Both the position numbers and the translations under genes were made by a program. The notes beneath the pieces are model-generated. The model was not told where the DNA came from, ran no database searches, and saw only the letters and a list, made by a program, of their open reading frames with translations. A DNA stretch of 64,000 nucleotides from JAJZQZ01 sp963790415. Its GTDB lineage: Bacteria > Actinomycetota > Thermoleophilia > RBG-16-64-13. The stretch spans positions 372,001 to 436,000 of the forward strand of contig CAWBOK010000001.1 of NCBI GenBank assembly GCA_963790415.1, given 5' to 3'. Positions 1-7,605 of the stretch are shown piece after piece (the first letter of the stretch is position 1; each line of letters begins with the position of its first letter).

Positions 1-872
1 CCGGCCGCCACGAAGACCAGTCCCAAGGCAGCCGTCGGTTCGAAGCCCCAACCGTCGGCCAATCGCCCGCTGAGCGGCCTGGTGGCGGTGAGCACGATGG
101 CGTAGACGGTGAAGAAGACACCGACATTGCCCAGCCCGCGTTCGACCCCATACAAGGCGAGCAGCGACAGGATCGGACCGTACGTGACCGTGAGCAAGAG
201 CACCATCGCCGCCGGAAACAACGAACTCCGCTCGAACAACGACGCAAACGACGGTCGGGAGAAGGCGGCGCGAGGCAGAGCACGACGGGGAACGGGCATG
301 ACGAGGCACAGGAGCAACGACACAGCCGTGACCAGACCCGCGAGCATGAAGAGGGCGGTGTAGTCTTCCCTGCCCACCAGCCACATGCCCACGGCCGGCG
401 CGATCGCCATGGGGACTCCGACCGCCAGCGTGAAGAAGCCCATGCCCTCACCCAGGCGGGCGCGAGGCGCCATGTCGCCGGCGAGAGTGGCGGCGGCCGT
501 GGTCTGGAGACCGAAGGCCGCCCCGTTGACGACCCGCAGACCGAGCAGCAGGATGATGCCCGCGGCCCATTGGTGGGCGACGATCGCCACCACCGAGAGC
601 GCCGTTCCCACCACAAGGATCGCCTTCCGACCATATGCGTCGAGTGCCCAACCGGTGAGGGGGCGCACGGCGATGGCCGCGCCGGTGAAGAATCCCATCA
701 GCAGACCGGCGGTAGCGTCCCCACCCCCGAGGTGGACGGCGTACAGAGGCAGCGTCGGAAGGAGCAGATACACGCCCGTGAAGTAGAGCACGGAGGCGGC
801 CAGCAGAATGACGAACCCGCGGGTCCACAGGGGCTCGGGAGAGTGCGCCGTCTCCGGCGTGGGGAGAGACAT
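1..872 (-). CDS. MFS transporter, truncated by window edge
   Basis: An open reading frame runs from an ATG at 872 to the left edge without a stop, giving about 290 residues of a major facilitator protein. Successive hydrophobic segments begin near residue 19 (FVILLAASVLYFTGVYLLL). The motif-A-like loop between TM2 and TM3 reads RPLTGWALDAYGRKAILVVG, which is typical of MFS drug or sugar-type exporters. The substrate cannot be told. The gene is divergent from the SDR/SPT pair, with about 70 bp between the starts. The frame is clean over the whole visible length. Confidence 0.85.
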   Translation of the reverse strand, partial: MSLPTPETAHSPEPLWTRGFVILLAASVLYFTGVYLLLPTLPLYAVHLGGGDATAGLLMGFFTGAAIAVRPLTGWALDAYGRKAILVVGTALSVVAIVAHQWAAGIILLLGLRVVNGAAFGLQTTAAATLAGDMAPRARLGEGMGFFTLAVGVPMAIAPAVGMWLVGREDYTALFMLAGLVTAVSLLLCLVMPVPRRALPRAAFSRPSFASLFERSSLFPAAMVLLLTVTYGPILSLLALYGVERGLGNVGVFFTVYAIVLTATRPLSGRLADGWGFEPTAALGLVFVAA

Positions 873-941
873 CTCCGCATTCTACCTGTGCACGCGAGGT
901 AACGGTATGATGTCATCCGACAGCGGAGGTTCGGCATAGCG

Positions 942-1763
942 GTGGACATCAACGGAAAGCTTGCACTGGTGACGGGCGGATCACGCGGCATCGGCCTGGC
1001 CGTGTCGAAAGAACTGGCTTCCCGAGGCGCTTCCGTCTGGATCGCCGCCCGCGACGACGACCGGCTGGCCCTCGCGCACAGGCAGATCGAAGGGGCGCGC
1101 CGCGGCGGCCGGCAACGAGTCGGCACGTTGACGTTAGACGTCGCCGATAGTGCGCAGGTCACGTCGGTGTTGAGCGCTTTCGCCTCCGAGACGGGCGTGC
1201 CCGACCTGCTGGTCAACTGTGCCGGAGTGACCCACCCGGGACGCTTCGAAGAACTCGACCTCGAGATCTTCCGGTGGATGATGGAAGTGAACTACTTCGG
1301 CACGGTGCACGTCACCAAGGTCATCGTGCCCGGCATGATCGCGCGCGGTTCCGGGCACATCGTCAACGTCTCGTCTATCGCCGGCTTCCTTGGCGTCTAT
1401 GGCTACAGCGCCTACGGGGCCTCCAAGTTCGCGGTGGCCGGCCTCTCCGACGTGCTGCGGGCCGAGATGAAGCCCCTGGGCATCGACGTGTCTGTGGTAT
1501 TCCCTCCGGATACCGATACCGAGCAACTGGCCTACGAGTCTCAGTTCAAGCCCGCAGTCACCAAGGCCCTCTCCGGCAACAAGAAGGGGCTCCCTCCCGA
1601 GAAGGTCGCCCGCTCCATCGTCGACGGAGTAGTTCGCCAACGTTTCATCATTCATCCGAGCTACGAAGGGTTCTTCTACTTCCGCGGCCAGAATCTTCTG
1701 GGTGGGTTCCTATACCCCCTGATGGATCTGCTGGTCTCACGCGCCATGAAGTCGGCGCGGTAG
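942..1763 (+). CDS. Short-chain dehydrogenase, 3-ketodihydrosphingosine reductase-like
   Basis: This is a 273-residue classical SDR. The nucleotide-binding motif TGGSRGIG lies at residues 11-18, NCAG near 92, catalytic Ser around 144-145, and YGASK with Tyr158 and Lys162. After the active site comes FPPDTDTEQ followed by a KP, which resembles the PPDTDT signature of 3-dehydrosphinganine (KDSR) reductases and differs from the usual PG motif of generic SDRs. A hydrophobic C-terminal stretch (GGFLYPLMDLLVS) could attach it to the membrane. The GTG start at 942 has GGAGG about 12 nt upstream. The serine palmitoyltransferase-like gene follows 7 bp downstream, so together they would make 3-ketodihydrosphingosine and reduce it. 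The KDSR assignment rests on motif and context; another ketoreductase role is possible. Confidence 0.8.
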   Translation: MDINGKLALVTGGSRGIGLAVSKELASRGASVWIAARDDDRLALAHRQIEGARRGGRQRVGTLTLDVADSAQVTSVLSAFASETGVPDLLVNCAGVTHPGRFEELDLEIFRWMMEVNYFGTVHVTKVIVPGMIARGSGHIVNVSSIAGFLGVYGYSAYGASKFAVAGLSDVLRAEMKPLGIDVSVVFPPDTDTEQLAYESQFKPAVTKALSGNKKGLPPEKVARSIVDGVVRQRFIIHPSYEGFFYFRGQNLLGGFLYPLMDLLVSRAMKSAR

Positions 1764-1770
1764 GAGACGG

Positions 1771-2949
1771 ATGGACATCTTCAAGAAATGCTCTGAGTTC
1801 ACCGCGGTCAAGGTGGCTATCGAAGAAGGGTACTACCCTTACTTCATCCCGCTCGCGGAGAGCGAAGGCACCGAGGTCGAAGTCCGCGGGCAGCGGCTCA
1901 TCATGTGCGGCTCGAACAACTACCTGGGCCTGACCACCCACCCCTTGGTGCGCGAGGCCGGGCTTGCGGCGATCCGACGCTTCGGCACCAGCTGCACCGG
2001 CTCCCGCTTCTTGAACGGCAACCTCGAGTTGCACGAGCAGCTGGAGGGCGAACTAGCCGAATGGGTGGGCAAACCGGCCGCGCTGGTCTTCTCCACCGGC
2101 ATGCAGGCCAACCTTGGGACCGTGAGCGCGCTGGTTGGACGCGGCGACGTGGCCGTCCTCGACAAGGACGACCACGCCAGCATCGTCGACGGCGCCCGAC
2201 TGGGCTTCGGCACCATGGAACGCTACCGCCACAACGACATGGCCCACCTGGAGAGCGTGCTTCGTGGGCTGCCCGAGGACCGGGCGGCACTGGTGGTCGT
2301 GGACGGCGTCTTCAGCATGGAAGGCGACCTGGCCCCTCTGCCGGAGCTGACCACCCTGTGCAAACGGTACGGTGCGCGCCTCATGGTCGACGACGCCCAC
2401 GGCATGGGAGTCACCGGTGGAGGCCGAGGCACAGCGGCCCATTTCGGCGTCACCGACCAGGTGGATCTGATCATGTCCACCTTTAGCAAGTCGTTCGCCT
2501 CGCTCGGCGGGTTCGTCGCCGCCGAACCCGACGTCATCAGTTACGTGAAGCACCACGCGCGCAGCCTCATCTTCAGTGCCAGTCCGACGCCGGCCAACAC
2601 CGCGTGTGCGCTGGCCAGTCTGCGCGTGATGCGCGCCGAGCCGGAGAGGGCCGAACAGGTGAACCGCAACGCCGCCCGCATGCGCGACACGTTGAGGGCC
2701 ATGGGCTTCAACACGGGCAACTCCGTCACCCCGATCGTGCCCATCGTGATCGGTGACGATCAGCGCACGTTCCTGACCTGGAAGCTGCTTTTCGAGAGCG
2801 GAGTGTTCACCAACCCGGTGATCTCACCGGCCGTGCTGCCCGGGCGTCAGATGATCCGCACCAGCTATATGGCCACCCACACCGAGGCGCAACTCGACCG
2901 GGTGCTGGATGTGTTTTCCGCCGTGGGCCGGCAGGTGGGTTTGATCTAG
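1771..2949 (+). CDS. spt: Serine palmitoyltransferase-like alpha-oxoamine synthase
   Basis: A 392-residue PLP enzyme of the alpha-oxoamine synthase family. The PLP lysine is K240 in STFSKSFASLGGF, the cofactor-stacking region is DHASIVDG near 134, and VDDAHGMG (D207, H210) holds the pyridine-nitrogen Asp. Stretches such as GYYPYF, CGSNNYLGL, GSRFLNG, HNDM, FSMEGDL and IMSTFSKS match my recollection of Bacteroides-type serine palmitoyltransferases better than KBL or BioF. The upstream neighbour is a KDSR-like reductase and no biotin genes are nearby, which supports sphingolipid-base synthesis from serine and acyl-CoA or acyl-ACP. A plain KBL/BioF-like role remains possible. The length is normal and the frame intact. 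No ceramide synthase is visible in the window. Confidence 0.82.
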   Translation: MDIFKKCSEFTAVKVAIEEGYYPYFIPLAESEGTEVEVRGQRLIMCGSNNYLGLTTHPLVREAGLAAIRRFGTSCTGSRFLNGNLELHEQLEGELAEWVGKPAALVFSTGMQANLGTVSALVGRGDVAVLDKDDHASIVDGARLGFGTMERYRHNDMAHLESVLRGLPEDRAALVVVDGVFSMEGDLAPLPELTTLCKRYGARLMVDDAHGMGVTGGGRGTAAHFGVTDQVDLIMSTFSKSFASLGGFVAAEPDVISYVKHHARSLIFSASPTPANTACALASLRVMRAEPERAEQVNRNAARMRDTLRAMGFNTGNSVTPIVPIVIGDDQRTFLTWKLLFESGVFTNPVISPAVLPGRQMIRTSYMATHTEAQLDRVLDVFSAVGRQVGLI

Positions 2950-4214
2950 TTCGCGTCGGTGAGCGGGTTCGGCACCCGGCGACGCATGCGGAGGGCGAAG
3001 AGCAGGCCCACCGCGACCCCCGCCAGGCAGACGAGGGCCACTTCGACGACCGCGATCCGGATGCCGCTGCGGGCCGCCAACATGCCTACTATCAAGCTCC
3101 CGATTGGCGTGGTCCCGATGAACAGCGTGACGTAGATGGACATGACACGCCCGCGCAACTCCCCCGGCACGATCAGCTGCAGGCGGCTGTTCGCCGTGGT
3201 GTGGAAGAGGATGCCGCACAGACCCACGCCGGCCAGCATCACGACCGCCGCCCACTCGCCGGGAGCCACACCCACCAGCAGCAGGGCCATACCGAACCCT
3301 CCCGCCCCGGCCAAGACAGCCCGGCGTGTGGGTCTGCCCCGCGAGGCCGCGTAGACCGCCGCCAACAGCGAGCCCACGCCCAGAGCAGCGGTCAGCCGAC
3401 CCAGACCCTGCGGCCCGGTGCCGTACGCGTAGCGGGCCAACAGCGGCAGCATCACGGTGAAGTTGTAGCCGAAGGTGCCGATGACCGCCACCAGGCCCAA
3501 GATGAGGGCGACGTCGGGAGTCCGGGCTGCGTAGCGGATCCCTTCCCCCAACTGCCGGAACACCGGGCCCTGTCGAGGCCGAGCCACCGGATGGAACTCC
3601 CGCGGACGCATGAGCGCCAAAGCCACGAGTACCGGCACGAAGCTCACGGTGTTCAACCAGAAGCAGGCGGCTACGCCCAACGTCGAGATGATCACCCCCC
3701 CGAGCGCCGGTCCCACGATGCGGGCGGTGTTGAACAGCGTCGAGTTGAGGGCCACCGCGTTCTGGACGTCGTCCGGACCCACCAGTTCCATGACGAACGC
3801 CTGGCGGGTGGGAAGTTCGGCAGCCTCGGCGACGCCACGGATGGCGGCCAGCACGAAGATCAGGGTCACGGTGATAGCTCCCGCCGATGTCAGCACGGAG
3901 AGAGCCAGAGCCTGCACGAGGAGCACCGATTGGGCCACCATGAGGATCCGCCGCTTGGGGGCACGATCGGCTAGGACTCCGCCGAAGAGCGAAAAGAGCA
4001 ACGTGGGCGCGAAGCGCACGGTCATGACCGCCCCCAACTGCAGGGACGATTCCGTGAGATCGAGCACCAGCCAGGCAAGGGCAACATCGGCCATCCACGT
4101 GCCGACGAGGCTGAGGAGTTGTCCTACCCCGAACAGCCGGAAGTTCCGGTGGTGCAGGGAACGAAGCGTAGCGCGCGTGCGACGCCGCACGCGGCCGGGC
4201 GAGGTGGCCGCCAT
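2946..4214 (-). CDS. MFS transporter, DHA3/enterobactin-exporter type
   Basis: About 422 residues from the ATG at 4214 (MAATSPGRVRRR). The open frame extends further upstream, but that part overlaps the preceding methyltransferase and is not membrane-like. The protein begins LRSLHHRNFRLFGVGQLLSLVGTWM, the characteristic N-terminus of the EntS/DHA3 group of MFS exporters. It has twelve predicted hydrophobic segments and a loop-2 motif GGVLADRAPKRRILM. It starts 20 nt after the methyltransferase stop and its 3' end overlaps the end of the convergent SPT gene by 4 nt. Substrate unknown; efflux of a small molecule or siderophore is the usual role. Confidence 0.85.
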   Translation of the reverse strand: MAATSPGRVRRRTRATLRSLHHRNFRLFGVGQLLSLVGTWMADVALAWLVLDLTESSLQLGAVMTVRFAPTLLFSLFGGVLADRAPKRRILMVAQSVLLVQALALSVLTSAGAITVTLIFVLAAIRGVAEAAELPTRQAFVMELVGPDDVQNAVALNSTLFNTARIVGPALGGVIISTLGVAACFWLNTVSFVPVLVALALMRPREFHPVARPRQGPVFRQLGEGIRYAARTPDVALILGLVAVIGTFGYNFTVMLPLLARYAYGTGPQGLGRLTAALGVGSLLAAVYAASRGRPTRRAVLAGAGGFGMALLLVGVAPGEWAAVVMLAGVGLCGILFHTTANSRLQLIVPGELRGRVMSIYVTLFIGTTPIGSLIVGMLAARSGIRIAVVEVALVCLAGVAVGLLFALRMRRRVPNPLTDAN

Positions 4215-4234
4215 TTCGAGCGATGTGGATGCGG

Positions 4235-5113
4235 CTATCGCGCCGGCCCCCGCGGAGCCGTCGCCCAGAACAAAGCATCGGTCTTGTCGAGTGCTACGAG
4301 GCCGCCACTGGTCAGGATCCGTCTTCTCAGCTCCTCCGCCGCCAGGGCGGAGAGTTCCGGTTCGGATTCCGGCCAGTCGCGCAGGGAGGCGAACTTGTAC
4401 TGCATGTACGTGAGCAGGTCCTCGACGTCGTCGAGTCGAAAGAGCAGCACGTTCCGATAGTCGCACCGCGTGACTCCGCCGAACCACCGACCTAGGACCT
4501 GTGCGCCGTTCTCGGCGCTGAATCCCCGCACCAGGGCCAGCAGCGGGGATTCCTCTCCCTGCACTCCGGCAAGGCGGACCATCGCCCGCATGCTCGCCTC
4601 GCTATGAGTGACGCACAGCAGGGCGCCACCCGGCCGAAGCACACGGGCGATCTCAGGCACCGCCCCCGGGAAGAAGTAGAGCGAATAGCTGGCCACAACA
4701 AGATCGAAGCTTTGGGCGGGCCAGGCAAGGTGACCGTGAAGGCGGGCCGGCACAAAGTGGGCTTCACACTGAGCCGCCCGCACGCGCCGGGTGAACGGCA
4801 GCCTGTTCGACTCGAGCGCGTCGACACCGATGAACAGAGCGCCTTCGTCGACCCGCCGGGCAACCGCCTCGGCCATGAAGCCGAAGCCACAACCCAGGTC
4901 GAGGATGTCACGCACCCCGGAGAGATCACGACCTTCGAGCGCGACCTCCCGAACATCACGCGGGTTGCTGGAGTGCCGCCTGATGATGCCCGAGACGACC
5001 TCGTGGGCGGAGGGATGCTCGTACAGGCGGAAGGTGGGCAGCGTCACGGAGCCTCCGTGTGGATCGGATCGCCGTGCCGACATCCTATCGCTTTCACCGC
5101 GCGTGGGGAACAC
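4235..5113 (-). CDS. Class I SAM-dependent methyltransferase
   Basis: About 292 residues (282 if the internal ATG at 5083 is used; neither start has a strong ribosome site). SAM-binding motif I is ILDLGCGFGFMAEAV near residue 70, the acidic end of strand 2 is IGVDAL, and the motif IV region is FDLVVASYSLYFF. ARVLRPGGALLCVTH follows, typical of methyltransferase_11/25 proteins. The C-terminal ~80 residues have no motif I recognise. The gene lies between a DNA glycosylase and an MFS exporter on the same strand, with gaps of 15-20 bp, so the three may be co-transcribed. The substrate is unknown. Confidence 0.8.
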   Translation of the reverse strand: MFPTRGESDRMSARRSDPHGGSVTLPTFRLYEHPSAHEVVSGIIRRHSSNPRDVREVALEGRDLSGVRDILDLGCGFGFMAEAVARRVDEGALFIGVDALESNRLPFTRRVRAAQCEAHFVPARLHGHLAWPAQSFDLVVASYSLYFFPGAVPEIARVLRPGGALLCVTHSEASMRAMVRLAGVQGEESPLLALVRGFSAENGAQVLGRWFGGVTRCDYRNVLLFRLDDVEDLLTYMQYKFASLRDWPESEPELSALAAEELRRRILTSGGLVALDKTDALFWATAPRGPAR

Positions 5114-5128
5114 TTCCGCGGGGCCCGA

Positions 5129-6043
5129 TCAGCCACCTCGCCCGGGCCCGGGCCCGCGCCCTTCCAACTCTTCCACCGTCTTGGGCCAGGCGTCCTTCAA
5201 CAGCCGGGAGAGCGCTCTATCGGCGAGGATCTTACCGCCGGTCTGACAGCGCGGGCAGTAGTCGCATTCGTTGTCGGCGTAGGCGATGCGCTGGACGGCT
5301 GTGCCGCACACGGGGCACGGCAGTCCGAAACGTCCGTGCACGGCCATGTCCGGTCGGAAAGCGGTCACCTTCTCCGGGAAGCACTCCCGCGCTTCGGCGC
5401 GCAGCCGCTCGGTCCATTCACCCAAGACAGCCTGCGTCGCGTCGTGGAACCGGCTCATCTCCTCGTCGGTGAGCCCGCTCGTCTGCTTGAACGGTGACAG
5501 CTTAGCCCGGTGCAGGATCTCGTCCGAGTAGGCGTTGCCGATGCCGCTGAGGATATGCGGATCGGTGAGGGCCCGCTTCAACGTGTGGTTCTCACGCGTC
5601 ACCGCCGCACCGAACTCGTCCGCCGACGCACTCATGACCTCCAAGCCGCCGGGATCGAGCAGCGCCAACGCATCGCGTCCGACGAGCAGATGCAGCGAGG
5701 CGCGCCTCTTCTTGCCCGCTTCGGTGACGAGCAGGGTTCCCGAAGCGAAGTCGAACGCCGCCAAGCCGTAGCGTTTCGGCATCGCCGCGGCCGCAGGTTT
5801 CCATTGGAGACGGCCGGCTACCATCAAGTGCACGACCAGGAACACGTCGCCCTCAAGCGCGAACACGATCCTTTTCCCCAGCCGCTCCAGCCCCACCACC
5901 AGGCGCCCCGACGCCCTGTCGAGCGGGGGGTCGACCGTACGGAGAAGAAAGGGGTTACCCAGCCTGATCCGCTGGAGTTCCTCACCCGCGACGCGCAACC
6001 GCAGCGCTTCCAGATAGGCCTCGATATCGGGGATCTCAGGCAC
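5129..6043 (-). CDS. Fpg/Nei family DNA glycosylase
   Basis: A 304-residue base-excision repair glycosylase/AP lyase. The N-terminus MPEIPDIEAY provides the catalytic Pro2 and Glu3 of the MPELPE-type start. GIGNAYSDEIL matches the helix-two-turn-helix segment. The C-terminus has the zinc finger CPVCG...CDYCPRCQTGGK. The Fpg/Nei subclass cannot be fixed: a lysine resembling Fpg Lys57 is not clear, and the finger ends in QTGGK instead of the usual QR/K-type ending. The length is slightly above the 270-290 norm because of a glycine/proline-rich tail. Confidence 0.88.
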   Translation of the reverse strand: MPEIPDIEAYLEALRLRVAGEELQRIRLGNPFLLRTVDPPLDRASGRLVVGLERLGKRIVFALEGDVFLVVHLMVAGRLQWKPAAAAMPKRYGLAAFDFASGTLLVTEAGKKRRASLHLLVGRDALALLDPGGLEVMSASADEFGAAVTRENHTLKRALTDPHILSGIGNAYSDEILHRAKLSPFKQTSGLTDEEMSRFHDATQAVLGEWTERLRAEARECFPEKVTAFRPDMAVHGRFGLPCPVCGTAVQRIAYADNECDYCPRCQTGGKILADRALSRLLKDAWPKTVEELEGRGPGPGRGG

Positions 6044-6097
6044 GAGAACCCTCGGCGAGCCGGCGACGGGCGCGGCGCCCGTGCGCCCGCTTCAAGA

Positions 6098-6730
6098 TCA
6101 GTTTCCCTTGCCGTTGCCGCGGATGGCGTCCTCGCGCGACTTCAGGAGCTTCAGTCGCTCCACCAGAGTGCCGAAGAACCCGACCAGCAGCTCGAGGCGC
6201 TCGCTCTCGTGGTGCAACTGCAGCAGCCGCTGCTTCACCACCGGCTCGATGTCGAACACCCCGGCGATCTGGAACGACCGAGGGACTTCCACCGAACCGT
6301 GCCGGGGCGAACCTGAGTCGGTCAGCTCGAGCGCCTCCGCGAACAACCGTTCGACCGTCTGGGTGAGCTCGGGAGGCACGTCCCCGGGCGCGTCGTCGAG
6401 GTATTCCACCAGGGCGCTCAACGGCTCCGCCTCGGGAAGGTCCGGAGGCCGTAGCTCGACCATGCGGAACCGCTCACCACCGCGCACGACGATGTTCAGC
6501 CGGCCGTCGGGGAGCTCTTCCAGCACGGCGCCCACGCGGGCAGTGCAGCCCACAAGAGCCAAGCCTTCTTCCCGAGACAGCACGATCCCGAACGGCGCCC
6601 CGGTCTCGCGACACTCGGCGATAAGTCGCTTGTAGCGCTCTTCGAAGATATGCAAGGGCAACAGCTCTCCCGGCACGAGGACGAGGCCCAAGGGGAAGAG
6701 CGGCAGCAGTTCGTGTTCGAGGTCAGCCAT
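6098..6730 (-). CDS. LON peptidase substrate-binding domain protein
   Basis: About 210 residues starting at the ATG at 6730 (MADLEHELLPLFPLG), preceded by GGGAGGA. The upstream extension of the frame is out-of-frame shadow of the HAD gene. The sequence LFPLGLVLVPGELLPLHIFEERYKRL is the classic start of the LON N-terminal domain (PF02190). There is no AAA+ or protease domain, so this is a stand-alone LON substrate-binding protein. Its start overlaps the end of the HAD gene by 8 nt, implying translational coupling. The biochemical role of these stand-alone domains is not established. Confidence 0.85.
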   Translation of the reverse strand: MADLEHELLPLFPLGLVLVPGELLPLHIFEERYKRLIAECRETGAPFGIVLSREEGLALVGCTARVGAVLEELPDGRLNIVVRGGERFRMVELRPPDLPEAEPLSALVEYLDDAPGDVPPELTQTVERLFAEALELTDSGSPRHGSVEVPRSFQIAGVFDIEPVVKQRLLQLHHESERLELLVGFFGTLVERLKLLKSREDAIRGNGKGN

Positions 6731-7451
6731 GCGTCCTCCCGCCGATGAGTTCGTCGATTGGCCCGCCGAGTTCCGTGACCTGGGAGAGCCCGTCGAAGAA
6801 GGCATCCGGCTGCAGATCTCCATACGCTTCGGGAGCGCTCTCGCCGCCGGTGACGATCGCCACGCGAACACCGGCGTCGCGGGCGGCAAGCACGTCTGTG
6901 CGGCTGTCGCCCACGAACAGGGCCTGGGCGGCCACAACGCCCAGCCGTTCCAGGCACCGACGGAGACCCTCGCCATCCGGCTTCATGAACCGGACGTCGT
7001 CGCGGGCCACGATCAGATCGAGATGATCGGCGAGACCGAAACGCTCGATGGCCGGCTCGAGGGCGATACGCCCGATGTTGCTGACCACGGCCACCAGCAG
7101 CCCCCGGCTGTGAAGCTCGGCCACCGTCTCCAGGGCTCCCGGACGGAGCCGCCACCGCTCGAGGGCGTCGAGGTCGAAGCGATCGTAGACGGGCCCCAGA
7201 TGAGCCCGAAGCTCGTCTTCACCAACCGCTGGACTCTCGCCCACCGCTGCACCCTCCAGCCTGAGCGCCCGGTTCCACATGGTGGCGTAGCTGTCGGCGG
7301 CAAAGAGGTCACGCGGGAGACCCAGATCGGCGAGGGCGTCACGCAAAGCGGCTTCCCCCGCGTCCAGGTCCCACGCGAACTCCACGAGCGTACCTTCGAA
7401 ATCGAACAAGACCGCCCGCTGGTGGGCGGGTGGCTCATTTTTGAACGGCAC
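6723..7451 (-). CDS. HAD family hydrolase (phosphatase-like)
   Basis: A haloacid dehalogenase superfamily hydrolase of about 242 residues. Motif I is LFDFEGTLVEF, where the second Asp of the usual DxDGT is replaced by Glu (DFEGT). Motif II is VVSNIGR, the motif III lysine lies in RFMKPDGEG, and motif IV is FVGDSRTDVLAARDAGV. The GTG at 7451 is chosen because GGGGAGGGG lies directly upstream; an in-frame ATG at 7478 has no such site. The DFE variant in place of DxD is unusual for a phosphatase, since the second acid acts as general acid/base, so a different activity or weak catalysis is possible. Confidence 0.82.
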   Translation of the reverse strand: MPFKNEPPAHQRAVLFDFEGTLVEFAWDLDAGEAALRDALADLGLPRDLFAADSYATMWNRALRLEGAAVGESPAVGEDELRAHLGPVYDRFDLDALERWRLRPGALETVAELHSRGLLVAVVSNIGRIALEPAIERFGLADHLDLIVARDDVRFMKPDGEGLRRCLERLGVVAAQALFVGDSRTDVLAARDAGVRVAIVTGGESAPEAYGDLQPDAFFDGLSQVTELGGPIDELIGGRTHG

Positions 7452-7605
7452 GTGCCCCTCCCCGCTCGCGGTCACCATGAGGCGAGCATAGCGCCAAACG
7501 TGGTCCCCGCACAGGGTCAGAGAGCGTGAGAGCAACACCACTCCATCGCGGGAAGGAGGCCTGGCGGCCGTGCTACTCTTCGCTACCGCGCACACGAGGT
7601 ATCGC

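Noticed and set aside
30..110. tRNA-like GGTTCGAAGCCC segment
   Set aside because: It lies inside the MFS coding frame and no cloverleaf arms surround it.
3201..3974. 257-codon plus-strand frame opposite the MFS gene
   Set aside because: The antisense MFS frame has clear transmembrane and family motifs; the plus frame is low-complexity shadow.
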